DNA of 64,000 nt from Oscillospiraceae bacterium (GTDB taxonomy: Bacteria > Bacillota > Clostridia > Saccharofermentanales > Saccharofermentanaceae), in the NCBI GenBank assembly GCA_902782125.1, contig CACZMA010000004.1:310001-374000 (forward strand), written 5' to 3'. Below the pieces are notes generated by a model. The model searched no databases, was not told the origin of the DNA, and was given only the letters and a program-made list of their open reading frames with translations. Each line of letters starts with the position of its first letter. Within the stretch, counting starts at the first letter, position 1. Positions 46,051-55,539 of this stretch are shown here, piece by piece. A program made the position numbers and the translations under genes.

Positions 46051-46116
46051 GTAACTGCTTGCGAGCGATTTCCGCAGGGGCTTTAGCCCCGAGGACCTAA
46101 GCGAGCAAGTAGTTAC
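46051..46116 (-). repeat. Folded palindromic element after groL
   Basis: Arms of 12 bases at 46051-46062 and 46105-46116 match except for one position (G-U on the plus strand, C-A on the minus). Inside is a second hairpin GGGGC-TTTA-GCCCC (46077-46090), and GCGAGC occurs on both sides of it. The outer arm begins two bases after the groL stop codon and the element ends well before the terminator. It could be an interspersed palindromic repeat or a 3'-UTR structure. Confidence 0.55.
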
Positions 46117-46118
46117 GA

Positions 46119-47762
<1,644 letters not shown>

Positions 47763-48047
47763 TTACTCAACTACGGCAACGATGTCGTCCTGGCGTACTA
47801 CGATGTACTCCTCGCCTTCAAGCTTAACGTTCGTGCCTGCATAATCACGGATGATGACCTTCTGGCCAACTTTGACCTGCATCTTTATCTCGTTGCCGTC
47901 AACGATCCCACCGGGACCAACAGCGATGATCTCTGCAATCTGGGGCTTCTCCTGTGCTCCGGATGAAAGTATGATACCGCTTGCGGTTTTCTCCTCAGCC
48001 TGAAGCTTCTTTACAACTACCTTATCTGATAAAGGTTTAATCGTCAT
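47763..48047 (-). CDS. groS: Co-chaperonin GroES
   Basis: 94 residues, standard length; IKPLSDKVVVKK at the N-terminus, the mobile loop TASGIILSSGAQEKP, and the beta-hairpin roof. The frame is open upstream to 48086 and into the CIRCE region, but GGAGGT seven bases before ATG 48047 gives the start. First gene of groESL. Confidence 0.97.
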   Translation of the reverse strand: MTIKPLSDKVVVKKLQAEEKTASGIILSSGAQEKPQIAEIIAVGPGGIVDGNEIKMQVKVGQKVIIRDYAGTNVKLEGEEYIVVRQDDIVAVVE

Positions 48048-48079
48048 ATGTAAGACCTCCAATACTAAAATAATTGTGG

Positions 48080-48106
48080 TTAGCACTCATATAGGTCGAG
48101 TGCTAA
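48080..48106. promoter_or_regulatory. CIRCE operator (HrcA binding site)
   Basis: TTAGCACTC, nine bases, GAGTGCTAA: an exact match to the CIRCE consensus. It is between the groESL promoter and the groS start. HrcA is therefore predicted to repress groESL at normal temperature. Confidence 0.97.
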
Positions 48107-48116
48107 ACCACAACTA

Positions 48117-48145
48117 AATATAGTTCAGTCTTTAAGGGTTGTCAA
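48117..48145 (-). promoter_or_regulatory. Sigma-A promoter of groESL
   Basis: On the minus strand, TTGACA (48140-48145), 17 bases and TATATT (48117-48122). The start point would be a few bases before CIRCE, so the operator lies at the beginning of the transcript. Confidence 0.85.
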
Positions 48146-48171
48146 TACGAATATCAAAAAAAGTCAAAGAC

Positions 48172-49596
48172 TTATGCAACCTTGAGAAGATCCTCGAGCG
48201 GAGTATCATCGAGAGTAGGACATTTACTGTCCGAAGGAGCATGCTTAGGCAGTGTTACTTCGTCAAAATCAGTAGTCTCACCATAAAGGAACATCTGTAC
48301 ATAAGGGATCTCAGCATTCCAGTTCTGTCTGATAGACCACTCGTCTCCATACATGCCGCAATTGAAGAAGCCGTCCATGGGAAGCTGCAGATACTGCATG
48401 TCGAGACTCTTGAGCGACGGCAGGAAGTCAAAAGCATACTTCTCGATATCTTCCTGGGGAACGTTGGTAACGATGCACTCAAGGATATCATCCATTGCGG
48501 CGAGCTTACCGGCAGAGTCGAGTGCCATGAACTGCTTAAGAAGGCTCTGAAGGACTTCCTCCTGTCTTGACATTCTCTCATAGTCACCGTCACCGGAATA
48601 TCTGTTACGTGCATAACCTACTGCCTGGATACCATTGAGCCAGGTACCGTCACCGGTGGAAGTGATCGGTGTAGCATTGTCATAGAGCTCATTGATGTAA
48701 GTATTTGCTATGGAAGCCTCTGCAGATGTGACATTGCAGTATACGCCGCCAACTGCATCTATAACCTTAGCCATGTTGTAGAAGTTAACATAAGCATAGC
48801 CGTCGATGTCGATCCTGAGCTGGTTCTGAACAGCCTCTACAAGGAGTTCAGGTCCACCGTAAGACATAGCGGCATTGATCTTCTGGGCATAAGAATAGCC
48901 CGGGAAATAAGCATAAGAGTCACGCGCGATGGAGATGAGCTTGATCGTTCCGTTCTTACTGTCGAGGGACATGATCATGATAACATCAGAACGTGAGCCT
49001 TTCTCTGAAGAAGCATAATTCTTTGATCTCGAGTCGATACCGATAAGAAGGATATTAACGATCTTCTCATCCTCGATCACTTCAAATTCGGTCGTCTCGG
49101 TTACATCAGACAAGGCTACAGTATTACCGGATTCGTCTACGATCGTAATGACTGCAGCGTCAGTAACATATGTAACCTTATTGAAGAGATAATTCTTATA
49201 CCAGTAAGCAAAGCAGATGACGCCTACTACAACGCCTAAGATACCTGCGATAACACCAAAGATAATTCTCTTCTTGATCCTCTTCTTACGCTTCTCTTCG
49301 TACATGTCATGCTTGGACTTGTACGGAAGTGCACCTACAGTAGGATCAACAGGCGGAACTGCCGAAGGCTCTTTCCTTACAGGAATGTCAGCCTGATGAA
49401 GCTCTGCAAGATTAATTGTGTCTCCGGAAGCTTCAGCAAGAGATGACTCTTCGAAGGACTGCTCAAGGAGCTCATCCTTCGGAGCATTGTTATCCAAAGC
49501 ATTAGCTGAACCCGGCCTTACGGCAGGCATGTTGCCATTGTTGTTATTAGTCTCAGGGAAACTGAGTTCATTTTGATTGTTGTTAAAATCGTCCAT
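48172..49596 (-). CDS. LytR-CpsA-Psr (LCP) family protein
   Basis: Transfers undecaprenyl-linked glycopolymers (teichoic acid or capsule) to peptidoglycan. 474 residues: a long Asn/Asp/Glu-rich cytoplasmic tail (about 1-105), one membrane helix (about 106-132), then the extracytoplasmic LCP domain with ILLIGIDSRSKN, SRSDVIMIMSLD, SIARDSYAY and the Arg-containing VGYARNRYSGDGDYERMSRQEEV. A GTG at 49608 is in frame; ATG 49596 is preferred. Next to galE, which supplies UDP-galactose for such polymers. Confidence 0.92.
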   Translation of the reverse strand: MDDFNNNQNELSFPETNNNNGNMPAVRPGSANALDNNAPKDELLEQSFEESSLAEASGDTINLAELHQADIPVRKEPSAVPPVDPTVGALPYKSKHDMYEEKRKKRIKKRIIFGVIAGILGVVVGVICFAYWYKNYLFNKVTYVTDAAVITIVDESGNTVALSDVTETTEFEVIEDEKIVNILLIGIDSRSKNYASSEKGSRSDVIMIMSLDSKNGTIKLISIARDSYAYFPGYSYAQKINAAMSYGGPELLVEAVQNQLRIDIDGYAYVNFYNMAKVIDAVGGVYCNVTSAEASIANTYINELYDNATPITSTGDGTWLNGIQAVGYARNRYSGDGDYERMSRQEEVLQSLLKQFMALDSAGKLAAMDDILECIVTNVPQEDIEKYAFDFLPSLKSLDMQYLQLPMDGFFNCGMYGDEWSIRQNWNAEIPYVQMFLYGETTDFDEVTLPKHAPSDSKCPTLDDTPLEDLLKVA

Positions 49597-49633
49597 ATTA
49601 CGCCCCACAGCAAAAAATTATATCATTAATTAA

Positions 49634-50656
49634 TTAATCGGCAAGTCCGTCAGGGTTCATTGTCTGCCATTTCCAGCAGGATGAACACATCTCATCGATT
49701 CCGAATCTGGCCTTGAATCCGAGTTCGCGCTCAGCCTTCTCGGTCGAAGCATAGCACACGGGGATGTCACCGGGTCTTCTCGCACCGAAAACATGCTTGA
49801 TCTCATGACCGCACGCCTTCTCGAAAGCAGCGATCGCCTCTTTGACGGAAGTACCCTTACCGGTACCGAGATTGAATACGCAGACATTCTCCTCAGTCTT
49901 TGCGAGGTATTCTATGGCCTTAACATGACCATCAGCAAGATCACATACATGGATGTAGTCTCTGAGGCATGTTCCGTCCGGAGTGTTGTAGTCGTCTCCA
50001 AATACCGTAAGGCACTCGAGTGTGCCACCGGCTACTTTCGAGATATAAGGGAAAAGATTGTTGGGGATCCCCCTGGGGTCTTCCCCGATAAGTCCGCTCT
50101 CATGAGCTCCGACCGGATTGAAGTATCTGAGCAGGCATACTTTGATCTCTGGATTTGCGGAAGCAAAATCGCGGAGGATCTGCTCGATCATCCACTTGGT
50201 CCAGCCGTAAGGATTTGTGCAGACACCGAGAGGAGATTCTTCTGTAAAAGGAACGTCCTCGCTCATGCCGTATACTGTCGCGGAAGAACTGAATACGAGC
50301 TTGCCCACACCGTATTCCTTCATGAGTTCGGCTACCGTAATGGCGCTCATTATATTGTTCCTGTAGTAATCGAGAGGTATCCTTACCGATTCGCCGACAG
50401 CCTTAAGGCCGGCAAAATGAATAACGCTGTCGATCTTATTCTCTTCGAACACCTGACGGAGAGCTTCCTTGTCGCAGCAGTCGACGTTATAAAATTTGAA
50501 TGACTTGCCTGTTATCTTCTCGAGCCTTCTCTGAACCTCGAGTTTGCTGTTAGACAGGTTGTCTGCAATTACCACTTCATAGCCGCTCTCATGAAGAGCA
50601 ATGACCGTATGAGATCCGATATATCCGTTACCACCGGTTACGAGAACAGTAGACAT
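49634..50656 (-). CDS. galE: UDP-glucose 4-epimerase
   Basis: Interconverts UDP-glucose and UDP-galactose. Short-chain dehydrogenase fold: VLVTGGNGYIGSHT (NAD), catalytic Ser/Tyr pair in VFSSSATVYG and the YxxxK-type NPYGWTK, and RYFNPVGAHESG. 340 residues. The frame is open to 50728, but AAAGGAG six bases before ATG 50656 decides the start. It precedes the LCP gene by 37 bases, which supports a role in cell-surface polymer supply. Confidence 0.95.
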   Translation of the reverse strand: MSTVLVTGGNGYIGSHTVIALHESGYEVVIADNLSNSKLEVQRRLEKITGKSFKFYNVDCCDKEALRQVFEENKIDSVIHFAGLKAVGESVRIPLDYYRNNIMSAITVAELMKEYGVGKLVFSSSATVYGMSEDVPFTEESPLGVCTNPYGWTKWMIEQILRDFASANPEIKVCLLRYFNPVGAHESGLIGEDPRGIPNNLFPYISKVAGGTLECLTVFGDDYNTPDGTCLRDYIHVCDLADGHVKAIEYLAKTEENVCVFNLGTGKGTSVKEAIAAFEKACGHEIKHVFGARRPGDIPVCYASTEKAERELGFKARFGIDEMCSSCWKWQTMNPDGLAD

Positions 50657-50724
50657 ATTAAACTCCTTTAGGTTTATTTCGATAATTATTAAACCACAAA
50701 TAAATAATTGAATAAATAATTCCC

Positions 50725-50757
50725 TCACATTTACACCAATTTCGTCTACAAATGTGA
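50725..50757. repeat. Inverted repeat between galE and the two-component system
   Basis: TCACATTT (50725-50732) and AAATGTGA (50750-50757) with a 17-base gap, in the divergent region. The right arm overlaps the possible -35 of the response regulator gene, so autoregulation by the encoded regulator is a possibility. Confidence 0.5.
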
Positions 50758-50774
50758 AACATATCAGATAAAAT
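50745..50774 (+). promoter_or_regulatory. Possible promoter of the two-component system, leaderless
   Basis: TCTACA (50745-50750), 18 bases, TAAAAT (50769-50774). The start point would be near 50781, two or three bases before ATG 50784, and no Shine-Dalgarno is present. Confidence 0.45.
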
Positions 50775-50783
50775 GTACTTTGT

Positions 50784-51515
50784 ATGGATAAGATAATTTA
50801 TATTGCTGACGACGATAACAACATCAGGAACCTGCTCAAGTCTTTCCTTGAGAGGGAACAATTCATAGTCATGGGTTTCCCCACAGGTGACGAACTCCTC
50901 GACAGGTTCAAGGATTCTCCCTGCGATCTCGTAATTCTTGATGTAATGATGCCCGGACACGACGGTTTCTTCATTCTCAAGGAATTACGCAAGATATCCA
51001 ACGTACCTATCATCATGCTGACCGCAAAGGATTCCGATGCGGATTATATCCAGGGTCTCGATCTCGGCAGCGACGACTATTTTACCAAGCCGTTCTCCCC
51101 TATCAAGCTCGTTACCAAAGCGAAGTCCATCCTTAAGCGTCAGGAAGATCTTACCGGTAAGTCTTCCGATAAGCCTGACAACGGAGAGGAACTTGTTTTC
51201 GCGGATATCGTCATCAACAGGAAGACGAAGGAAGCTACCAAGAACGGCAAGCCCTTCCCCCTCACACCTAACGAATATCAGCTACTTACATATCTAATCA
51301 TCAATTCAGATCGCGCTGTGCCGAGAGCTGAACTTCTCGATAAGATCTGGGGTTACGAGACTCAGGTGGAGACACGCGTTGCCGACGATACAGTCAAGCG
51401 TCTGCGCAAGAAGATCCAGGATTCTTCTGCAAAGATCGCGACCGTATGGGGCTACGGATTCCGTCTTGTCGATAAGAACTTTACTCCCGACATCGATGAT
51501 CAAGACGAAGAGTAA
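50784..51515 (+). CDS. OmpR-family response regulator
   Basis: 243 residues. Receiver domain (about 1-118) with acidic D9-D11, phospho-acceptor D53 in LDVMMPGHDG, Thr in MLTAKD and Lys in FTKPFSP; then an OmpR/PhoB winged-helix DNA-binding domain (about 135-230: FPLTPNEYQLLTYLI, ETQVETRVADDTVKRLRKKI, VWGYGFRL). One-base overlap with the kinase gene. The stimulus and target genes are not visible; the envelope genes next door are one possibility. Confidence 0.95.
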   Translation: MDKIIYIADDDNNIRNLLKSFLEREQFIVMGFPTGDELLDRFKDSPCDLVILDVMMPGHDGFFILKELRKISNVPIIMLTAKDSDADYIQGLDLGSDDYFTKPFSPIKLVTKAKSILKRQEDLTGKSSDKPDNGEELVFADIVINRKTKEATKNGKPFPLTPNEYQLLTYLIINSDRAVPRAELLDKIWGYETQVETRVADDTVKRLRKKIQDSSAKIATVWGYGFRLVDKNFTPDIDDQDEE

Positions 51516-53080
51516 TGTCTTCTCCGTCGGTCAATCCCAAAACAAAGAGATATGTCCGTAACAGATCCGCGATAAGGATCCCGATCTCACTGCACTTTTT
51601 TGTCGCATCCATCCTCGTCATCATTGTAGTCGTAGGTACGATGTACTTTTACATCCAGTCTATCGTCGCGAGCTACATCGAGAGCGAGTGCGAAGCAAGA
51701 CTCGAGACGGCCGTAAGTTCCTGCATGAACTTCTCCGAAGCTTTCCGCACCCAGATCGACCTGACAGACGACAGATCCGACGAGAACATCCAGGCATACC
51801 TTCTTAACTCCATCGCTTCCGCAGCCGACCTGTCGAACCAGGCCAGCATCGCGCTTTATACATATGACGAAGGATTCCCCGACAGCATGAAGCTGCTCTG
51901 GCCGAGTCCCCAGTATTCCGTCTCTTACTACAACACAACATGCAGCATCATCGATCAGGTAATTGCCGAGGGCGGTCACCTGAAGATCGGCAGCACCCAG
52001 AAGACAGTTATGGACGGAAGCTATATCTACTACAGGACGCTCAAGATCACGACCGAGGGCGATATATCATTTGACCTCGATAACTACTACATGCTGGTAT
52101 ATGTCAACTCTCGTTCGTACTATTCATTCACGGCAGCCATCATGCTCGCGATGATCCAGGCGGCGTTCATCTCACTCCTGATCGCAGGTATCCTCAGCCT
52201 TATCGCGACATATCCCCTGCTTCGCTCCACGCGCAAACTCTCCAAGTTCGCAGGACGCATCGCGAAAGGTGACTTCAACCCCATATCCGGCCACATAGTC
52301 TCACGCGAGCTGTCAAATCTCGGAGACGTCATGAACCAGATGGCATACAAACTCGAAGAGAATGACGTCGAGCAAAAAACCTTCTTCCAGAACGCTTCGC
52401 ATGAACTTCGAACTCCGCTCATGTCCATCCAGGGATATGCAGAAGGTATCAAATGCGGAGTCTTCGAAGACGAGGAATCCAAGGGCGAAGCCGTCGATGT
52501 CATCATCGCCGAGACAGAGAGGCTGTCAAACCTCGTTGAGAACCTGCTGTCCATCTCAAAGATGGATATGTCCAGGAGCGGCAGCTACGAAGTACAGAAG
52601 AAACTCCTTGATGTAGAGAAACTCTGCGATACGGTAATCGACAGAGTCCGCGGCAACTTCATCCATATGGACAAAGACATCATCAACGACATCGTCTGCG
52701 ACGGAATGTATATCTACGCCAATGAGAACGACATGATCAGATGCCTGGGCAACATCTTCTCCAACTGTCTGCGTTACTGCAGCACTTCGGTCAAATTCAT
52801 CTGCAAACCCGACAAGGACAAGAACTACATCATCTTCAAGATCTCTGACGACGGTCCCGGTATCGCGGAAGATGTCCTCGGACACCTGTTCGAACGTTTC
52901 TCCAAGGGTTCCGACGGTAAGCACGGCATCGGCCTTGCCCTCGCGAAAGCGATCGTCGAAGAGCACCGCGGCCGAATCATCGCATACAACAAACCAGAAG
53001 GCGGCGCCTGCTTCGAGATTGCCATTCCCCTCACTCAGAGGATCGAACAGTTCACTCTCATCAACAAGAACCGTAACTGA
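51515..53080 (+). CDS. Membrane sensor histidine kinase
   Basis: 521 residues. Helix 1 about 24-49, extracytoplasmic sensor domain about 50-205 with two Cys (about 70 and 148) and no recognised fold, helix 2 about 208-233, HAMP-like linker, HisKA with His296 in NASHELRTPLMSIQGY, then HATPase_c with N box NIFSNCLRY, G1 DDGPGI, F box FERFSKG and G2 GIGLALAK. ATG 51515 overlaps the regulator stop by one base. A bidirectional terminator follows. Confidence 0.94.
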   Translation: MSSPSVNPKTKRYVRNRSAIRIPISLHFFVASILVIIVVVGTMYFYIQSIVASYIESECEARLETAVSSCMNFSEAFRTQIDLTDDRSDENIQAYLLNSIASAADLSNQASIALYTYDEGFPDSMKLLWPSPQYSVSYYNTTCSIIDQVIAEGGHLKIGSTQKTVMDGSYIYYRTLKITTEGDISFDLDNYYMLVYVNSRSYYSFTAAIMLAMIQAAFISLLIAGILSLIATYPLLRSTRKLSKFAGRIAKGDFNPISGHIVSRELSNLGDVMNQMAYKLEENDVEQKTFFQNASHELRTPLMSIQGYAEGIKCGVFEDEESKGEAVDVIIAETERLSNLVENLLSISKMDMSRSGSYEVQKKLLDVEKLCDTVIDRVRGNFIHMDKDIINDIVCDGMYIYANENDMIRCLGNIFSNCLRYCSTSVKFICKPDKDKNYIIFKISDDGPGIAEDVLGHLFERFSKGSDGKHGIGLALAKAIVEEHRGRIIAYNKPEGGACFEIAIPLTQRIEQFTLINKNRN

Positions 53081-53103
53081 TATTTACTTCAATTCAAAAA
53101 TAA

Positions 53104-53137
53104 AGCCCGCGCAATTAATTGCACGGGCTGTTTGTTT
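53104..53137. terminator. Bidirectional terminator between the kinase gene and pnp
   Basis: AGCCCG-C-GCAATT pairs with AATTGC-A-CGGGCT (53104-53129). On the plus strand GTTTGTTTT follows; on the minus strand TTTATTTTTG follows. It serves both the two-component operon and pnp. Confidence 0.88.
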
Positions 53138-53155
53138 TACTGTCTAAACGCGATA

Positions 53156-55384
53156 TCAGAAGGATCTTCTTCTGCCCTTCTTCTCGTCGCCGGAATCATC
53201 GGACTCGCGTCTCTCGCGACCCTGGAATCCGCCTCTTCTCTCACGGTTAGGACGGTTCTCGCGTCTTCTGGGTTCTTCCTCTACATAGCCTTCAGGCTTA
53301 GGGAGGCAGTCACGGATGGAGAGGTTGAGTCTGCCCTGAGAATCGATCTCGATGAGCTTAACATGAACCTTATCACCTTCGTGGAGAACATCCTCGACCT
53401 TCTCGACTCTGTTCCAAGCCATCTTGGAGATGTGAACGAGACCTTCCTTGCCGGGCAGGAATTCGACGAATGCACCAAAGTCCATAAGGCGTGTTACCGT
53501 TCCGTCGTACTCTGTTCCGACTTCAGGATCTGCAACGATACCGTTGATGATCATCTTAGCCTTCTCAGCCTTCTCGAGGTCAGGTGTGGAAATGAAGATC
53601 GTTCCATCATCGTTGATGTTGATGTCAGCGCCTGTGTCAGCGATGATCTTGTTGATTACCTTTCCGCCTGAACCGATTACCTCACGGATCTTGTCCGTAG
53701 GAACCTTCATCGTGATGATACGGGGTGCATAAGCAGAAAGCTCAGCACGAGGCTCGGAGATGCAAGGAAGGATAACATCATTGATGATCTGCAGTCTTCC
53801 CTTGCGTGTCATCTCGAATGCCTGGCGGATGATCTCGAGTGTGAGACCTTCAACCTTGATGTCGACCTGGATGGATGTGATACCTTCTGTTGTACCTGCA
53901 ACCTTGAAGTCCATGTCACCGAAGAAGTCCTCGATACCCTGGATATCCATAAATACCAGGAAGTTATCGTCGTTATCGGGATCTGTGATAAGTCCGGAAG
54001 AGATACCTGCTACAGGTCTCTTGATCGGAACGCCTGCTGCCATGAGAGACAGTGTGGAAGCGCATACTGAACCCTGTGATGTGGAACCGTTGGACATTGT
54101 GATCTCGGATACTGTACGGATAGCATAAGGGAACTCTTCCTCTGAAGGAAGTACAGGAATGAGTGATCTCTCAGCAAGAGCACCGTGACCGATCTCTCTT
54201 CTTCCCGGGCTTCTGGAGGGCTTAGCCTCGCCTGTGGAGTAGCCGGGCATGTTGTAGTGATGGATATATCTCTTGTATTCCTGCTCATCGAGTCCTTCGA
54301 GCTTCTGTGCTTCAGCGAGAGGAGCGAGTGTGCAGATGTTCATTACCTGAGTCTGACCTCTCTGGAACCATGCACTGCCGTGAACTCTCGGGATCTGATC
54401 GATACCGCATGACAGAGGACGGATCTCATCGAGTGCACGTCCGTCAACACGTCTGTGCTCACGGAACAGATAATCTCTTACAACCTTCTTCTCGAGTTTG
54501 TAGATGGAATCTGCAGCCCACTTGGAAAGACCTTCTTCCTTCTCCTCGAGCATTGCAGCTACTTCTTCCTGAAGCTTTGCAACGTTGGCATCTCTTACTT
54601 CCTTGTCAACAGCAAGTACAGCTTCTCTCATCTTGTCCCAGCCATATTCCTTAACGGCATCGAAAACCTCTTCCGGAACATCAGCTGACTCGTATGTGAA
54701 CTTCTCCTTGCCTACTTCGGCAACGATTCCGTTGATGAACTCAACGATCTTCTTGATCTCCTCATGACCTTCAGCGATAGCATTAAGCATAACGTCATCA
54801 GGTACTTCGTTAGCGCCTGCCTCGACCATGCAGATCTTGGTAAGCGTACCTGCGAGGGTAACATACATCTGGGATTCCTGACGCTGCTCGAGCGTAGGGT
54901 TGATGATGGTCTTGCCGTCAATGAGGCCTAATACAACACCGCCGATAGGTCCCTTCCACGGGATATCGGAGATAGCGATCGAGATGGAAGTACCGAGCAT
55001 CGCTGCGATCTCAGGTGAACAGTCGGGATCAACAGACATAACAAGATTGTTGACGCTGACATCATTACGGAGATCCTTAGGGAACAGAGGACGGATAGGA
55101 CGGTCGATAACACGTGATGTAAGGATCGCCTTCTCGCCGGGTCTTCCCTCTCTCTTAAGGAATCCGCCCGGGATCTTGCCTACTGCATACATCTTTTCCT
55201 CATAGTCAACGGACAGCGGGAAGAAGTCGATTCCTTCACGGGGCTGTGTTGAAGCAGTAGCTGTGGACAACACGGTGGTATCACCGTACTTAACGAGCGC
55301 AGAGCCGTTGGCGAACTGCGCGAAATGACCGACTTCAACCGTAAACGGTCTGCCGGCGATCTCTGTCTTGAAAATCTTTTCCAT
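53156..55384 (-). CDS. pnp: Polyribonucleotide nucleotidyltransferase (PNPase)
   Basis: 3'-5' phosphorolytic exoribonuclease of the RNA degradosome. 742 residues: two RNase PH domains (SALVKYGDTTVLSTA; then RGQTQVMNICTLAP and SEITMSNGSTSQGS), a KH domain with GSGGKVINKI, an S1 domain (GTVTRLMDFGAFVEFLPGKEGL), and a very basic Arg-rich tail of about 40 residues. Two ATGs (55390 and 55384) are possible; AAAGGAG is seven bases before the second. A long folded leader precedes it. Confidence 0.97.
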   Translation of the reverse strand: MEKIFKTEIAGRPFTVEVGHFAQFANGSALVKYGDTTVLSTATASTQPREGIDFFPLSVDYEEKMYAVGKIPGGFLKREGRPGEKAILTSRVIDRPIRPLFPKDLRNDVSVNNLVMSVDPDCSPEIAAMLGTSISIAISDIPWKGPIGGVVLGLIDGKTIINPTLEQRQESQMYVTLAGTLTKICMVEAGANEVPDDVMLNAIAEGHEEIKKIVEFINGIVAEVGKEKFTYESADVPEEVFDAVKEYGWDKMREAVLAVDKEVRDANVAKLQEEVAAMLEEKEEGLSKWAADSIYKLEKKVVRDYLFREHRRVDGRALDEIRPLSCGIDQIPRVHGSAWFQRGQTQVMNICTLAPLAEAQKLEGLDEQEYKRYIHHYNMPGYSTGEAKPSRSPGRREIGHGALAERSLIPVLPSEEEFPYAIRTVSEITMSNGSTSQGSVCASTLSLMAAGVPIKRPVAGISSGLITDPDNDDNFLVFMDIQGIEDFFGDMDFKVAGTTEGITSIQVDIKVEGLTLEIIRQAFEMTRKGRLQIINDVILPCISEPRAELSAYAPRIITMKVPTDKIREVIGSGGKVINKIIADTGADININDDGTIFISTPDLEKAEKAKMIINGIVADPEVGTEYDGTVTRLMDFGAFVEFLPGKEGLVHISKMAWNRVEKVEDVLHEGDKVHVKLIEIDSQGRLNLSIRDCLPKPEGYVEEEPRRRENRPNRERRGGFQGRERRESDDSGDEKKGRRRSF

Positions 55385-55420
55385 AGACATTCTCCTTTGT
55401 GAAATAAAGTATTCGTAAAA

Positions 55421-55486
55421 GGAGGTAGTCCGCAGGTTCACGGTCCGACGCCGGTGTTCGGGCAGTCAGCCTACACACTACGCTCC
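55421..55486 (-). ncRNA. Structured leader RNA of pnp
   Basis: Between the promoter and the pnp start, about 110 bases. A closing stem is formed by GGAGCGTAGT and ACTACCTCC (plus-strand coordinates 55477-55486 and 55421-55429), one bulge. Inside are shorter complementary runs (GTGT/ACAC, CCGG/CCGG-like). pnp leaders in other bacteria are sites of autoregulation; the fold here is my own hand inspection, with no match to a named riboswitch. Confidence 0.45.
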
Positions 55487-55501
55487 TTATGTAACTTATT
55501 A

Positions 55502-55507
55502 ATTATA
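55502..55507 (-). promoter_or_regulatory. -10 box of a pnp promoter
   Basis: TATAAT on the minus strand; the best -35 is TTGTTT at 16 bases or TTGTTG at 19. It lies between lpdA and the pnp leader, so pnp is likely transcribed on its own as well as by any read-through from lpdA. Confidence 0.55.
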
Positions 55508-55539
55508 AACTAATGGCAAAATAAAACAACAACCCGCGC

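Noticed and set aside
55421-55486. T-box or tRNA-like sequence in the pnp leader
   Set aside because: A GGTTC-like run is present, but there is no T-box antiterminator motif, no terminator and no cloverleaf. Only a general folded leader is supported.
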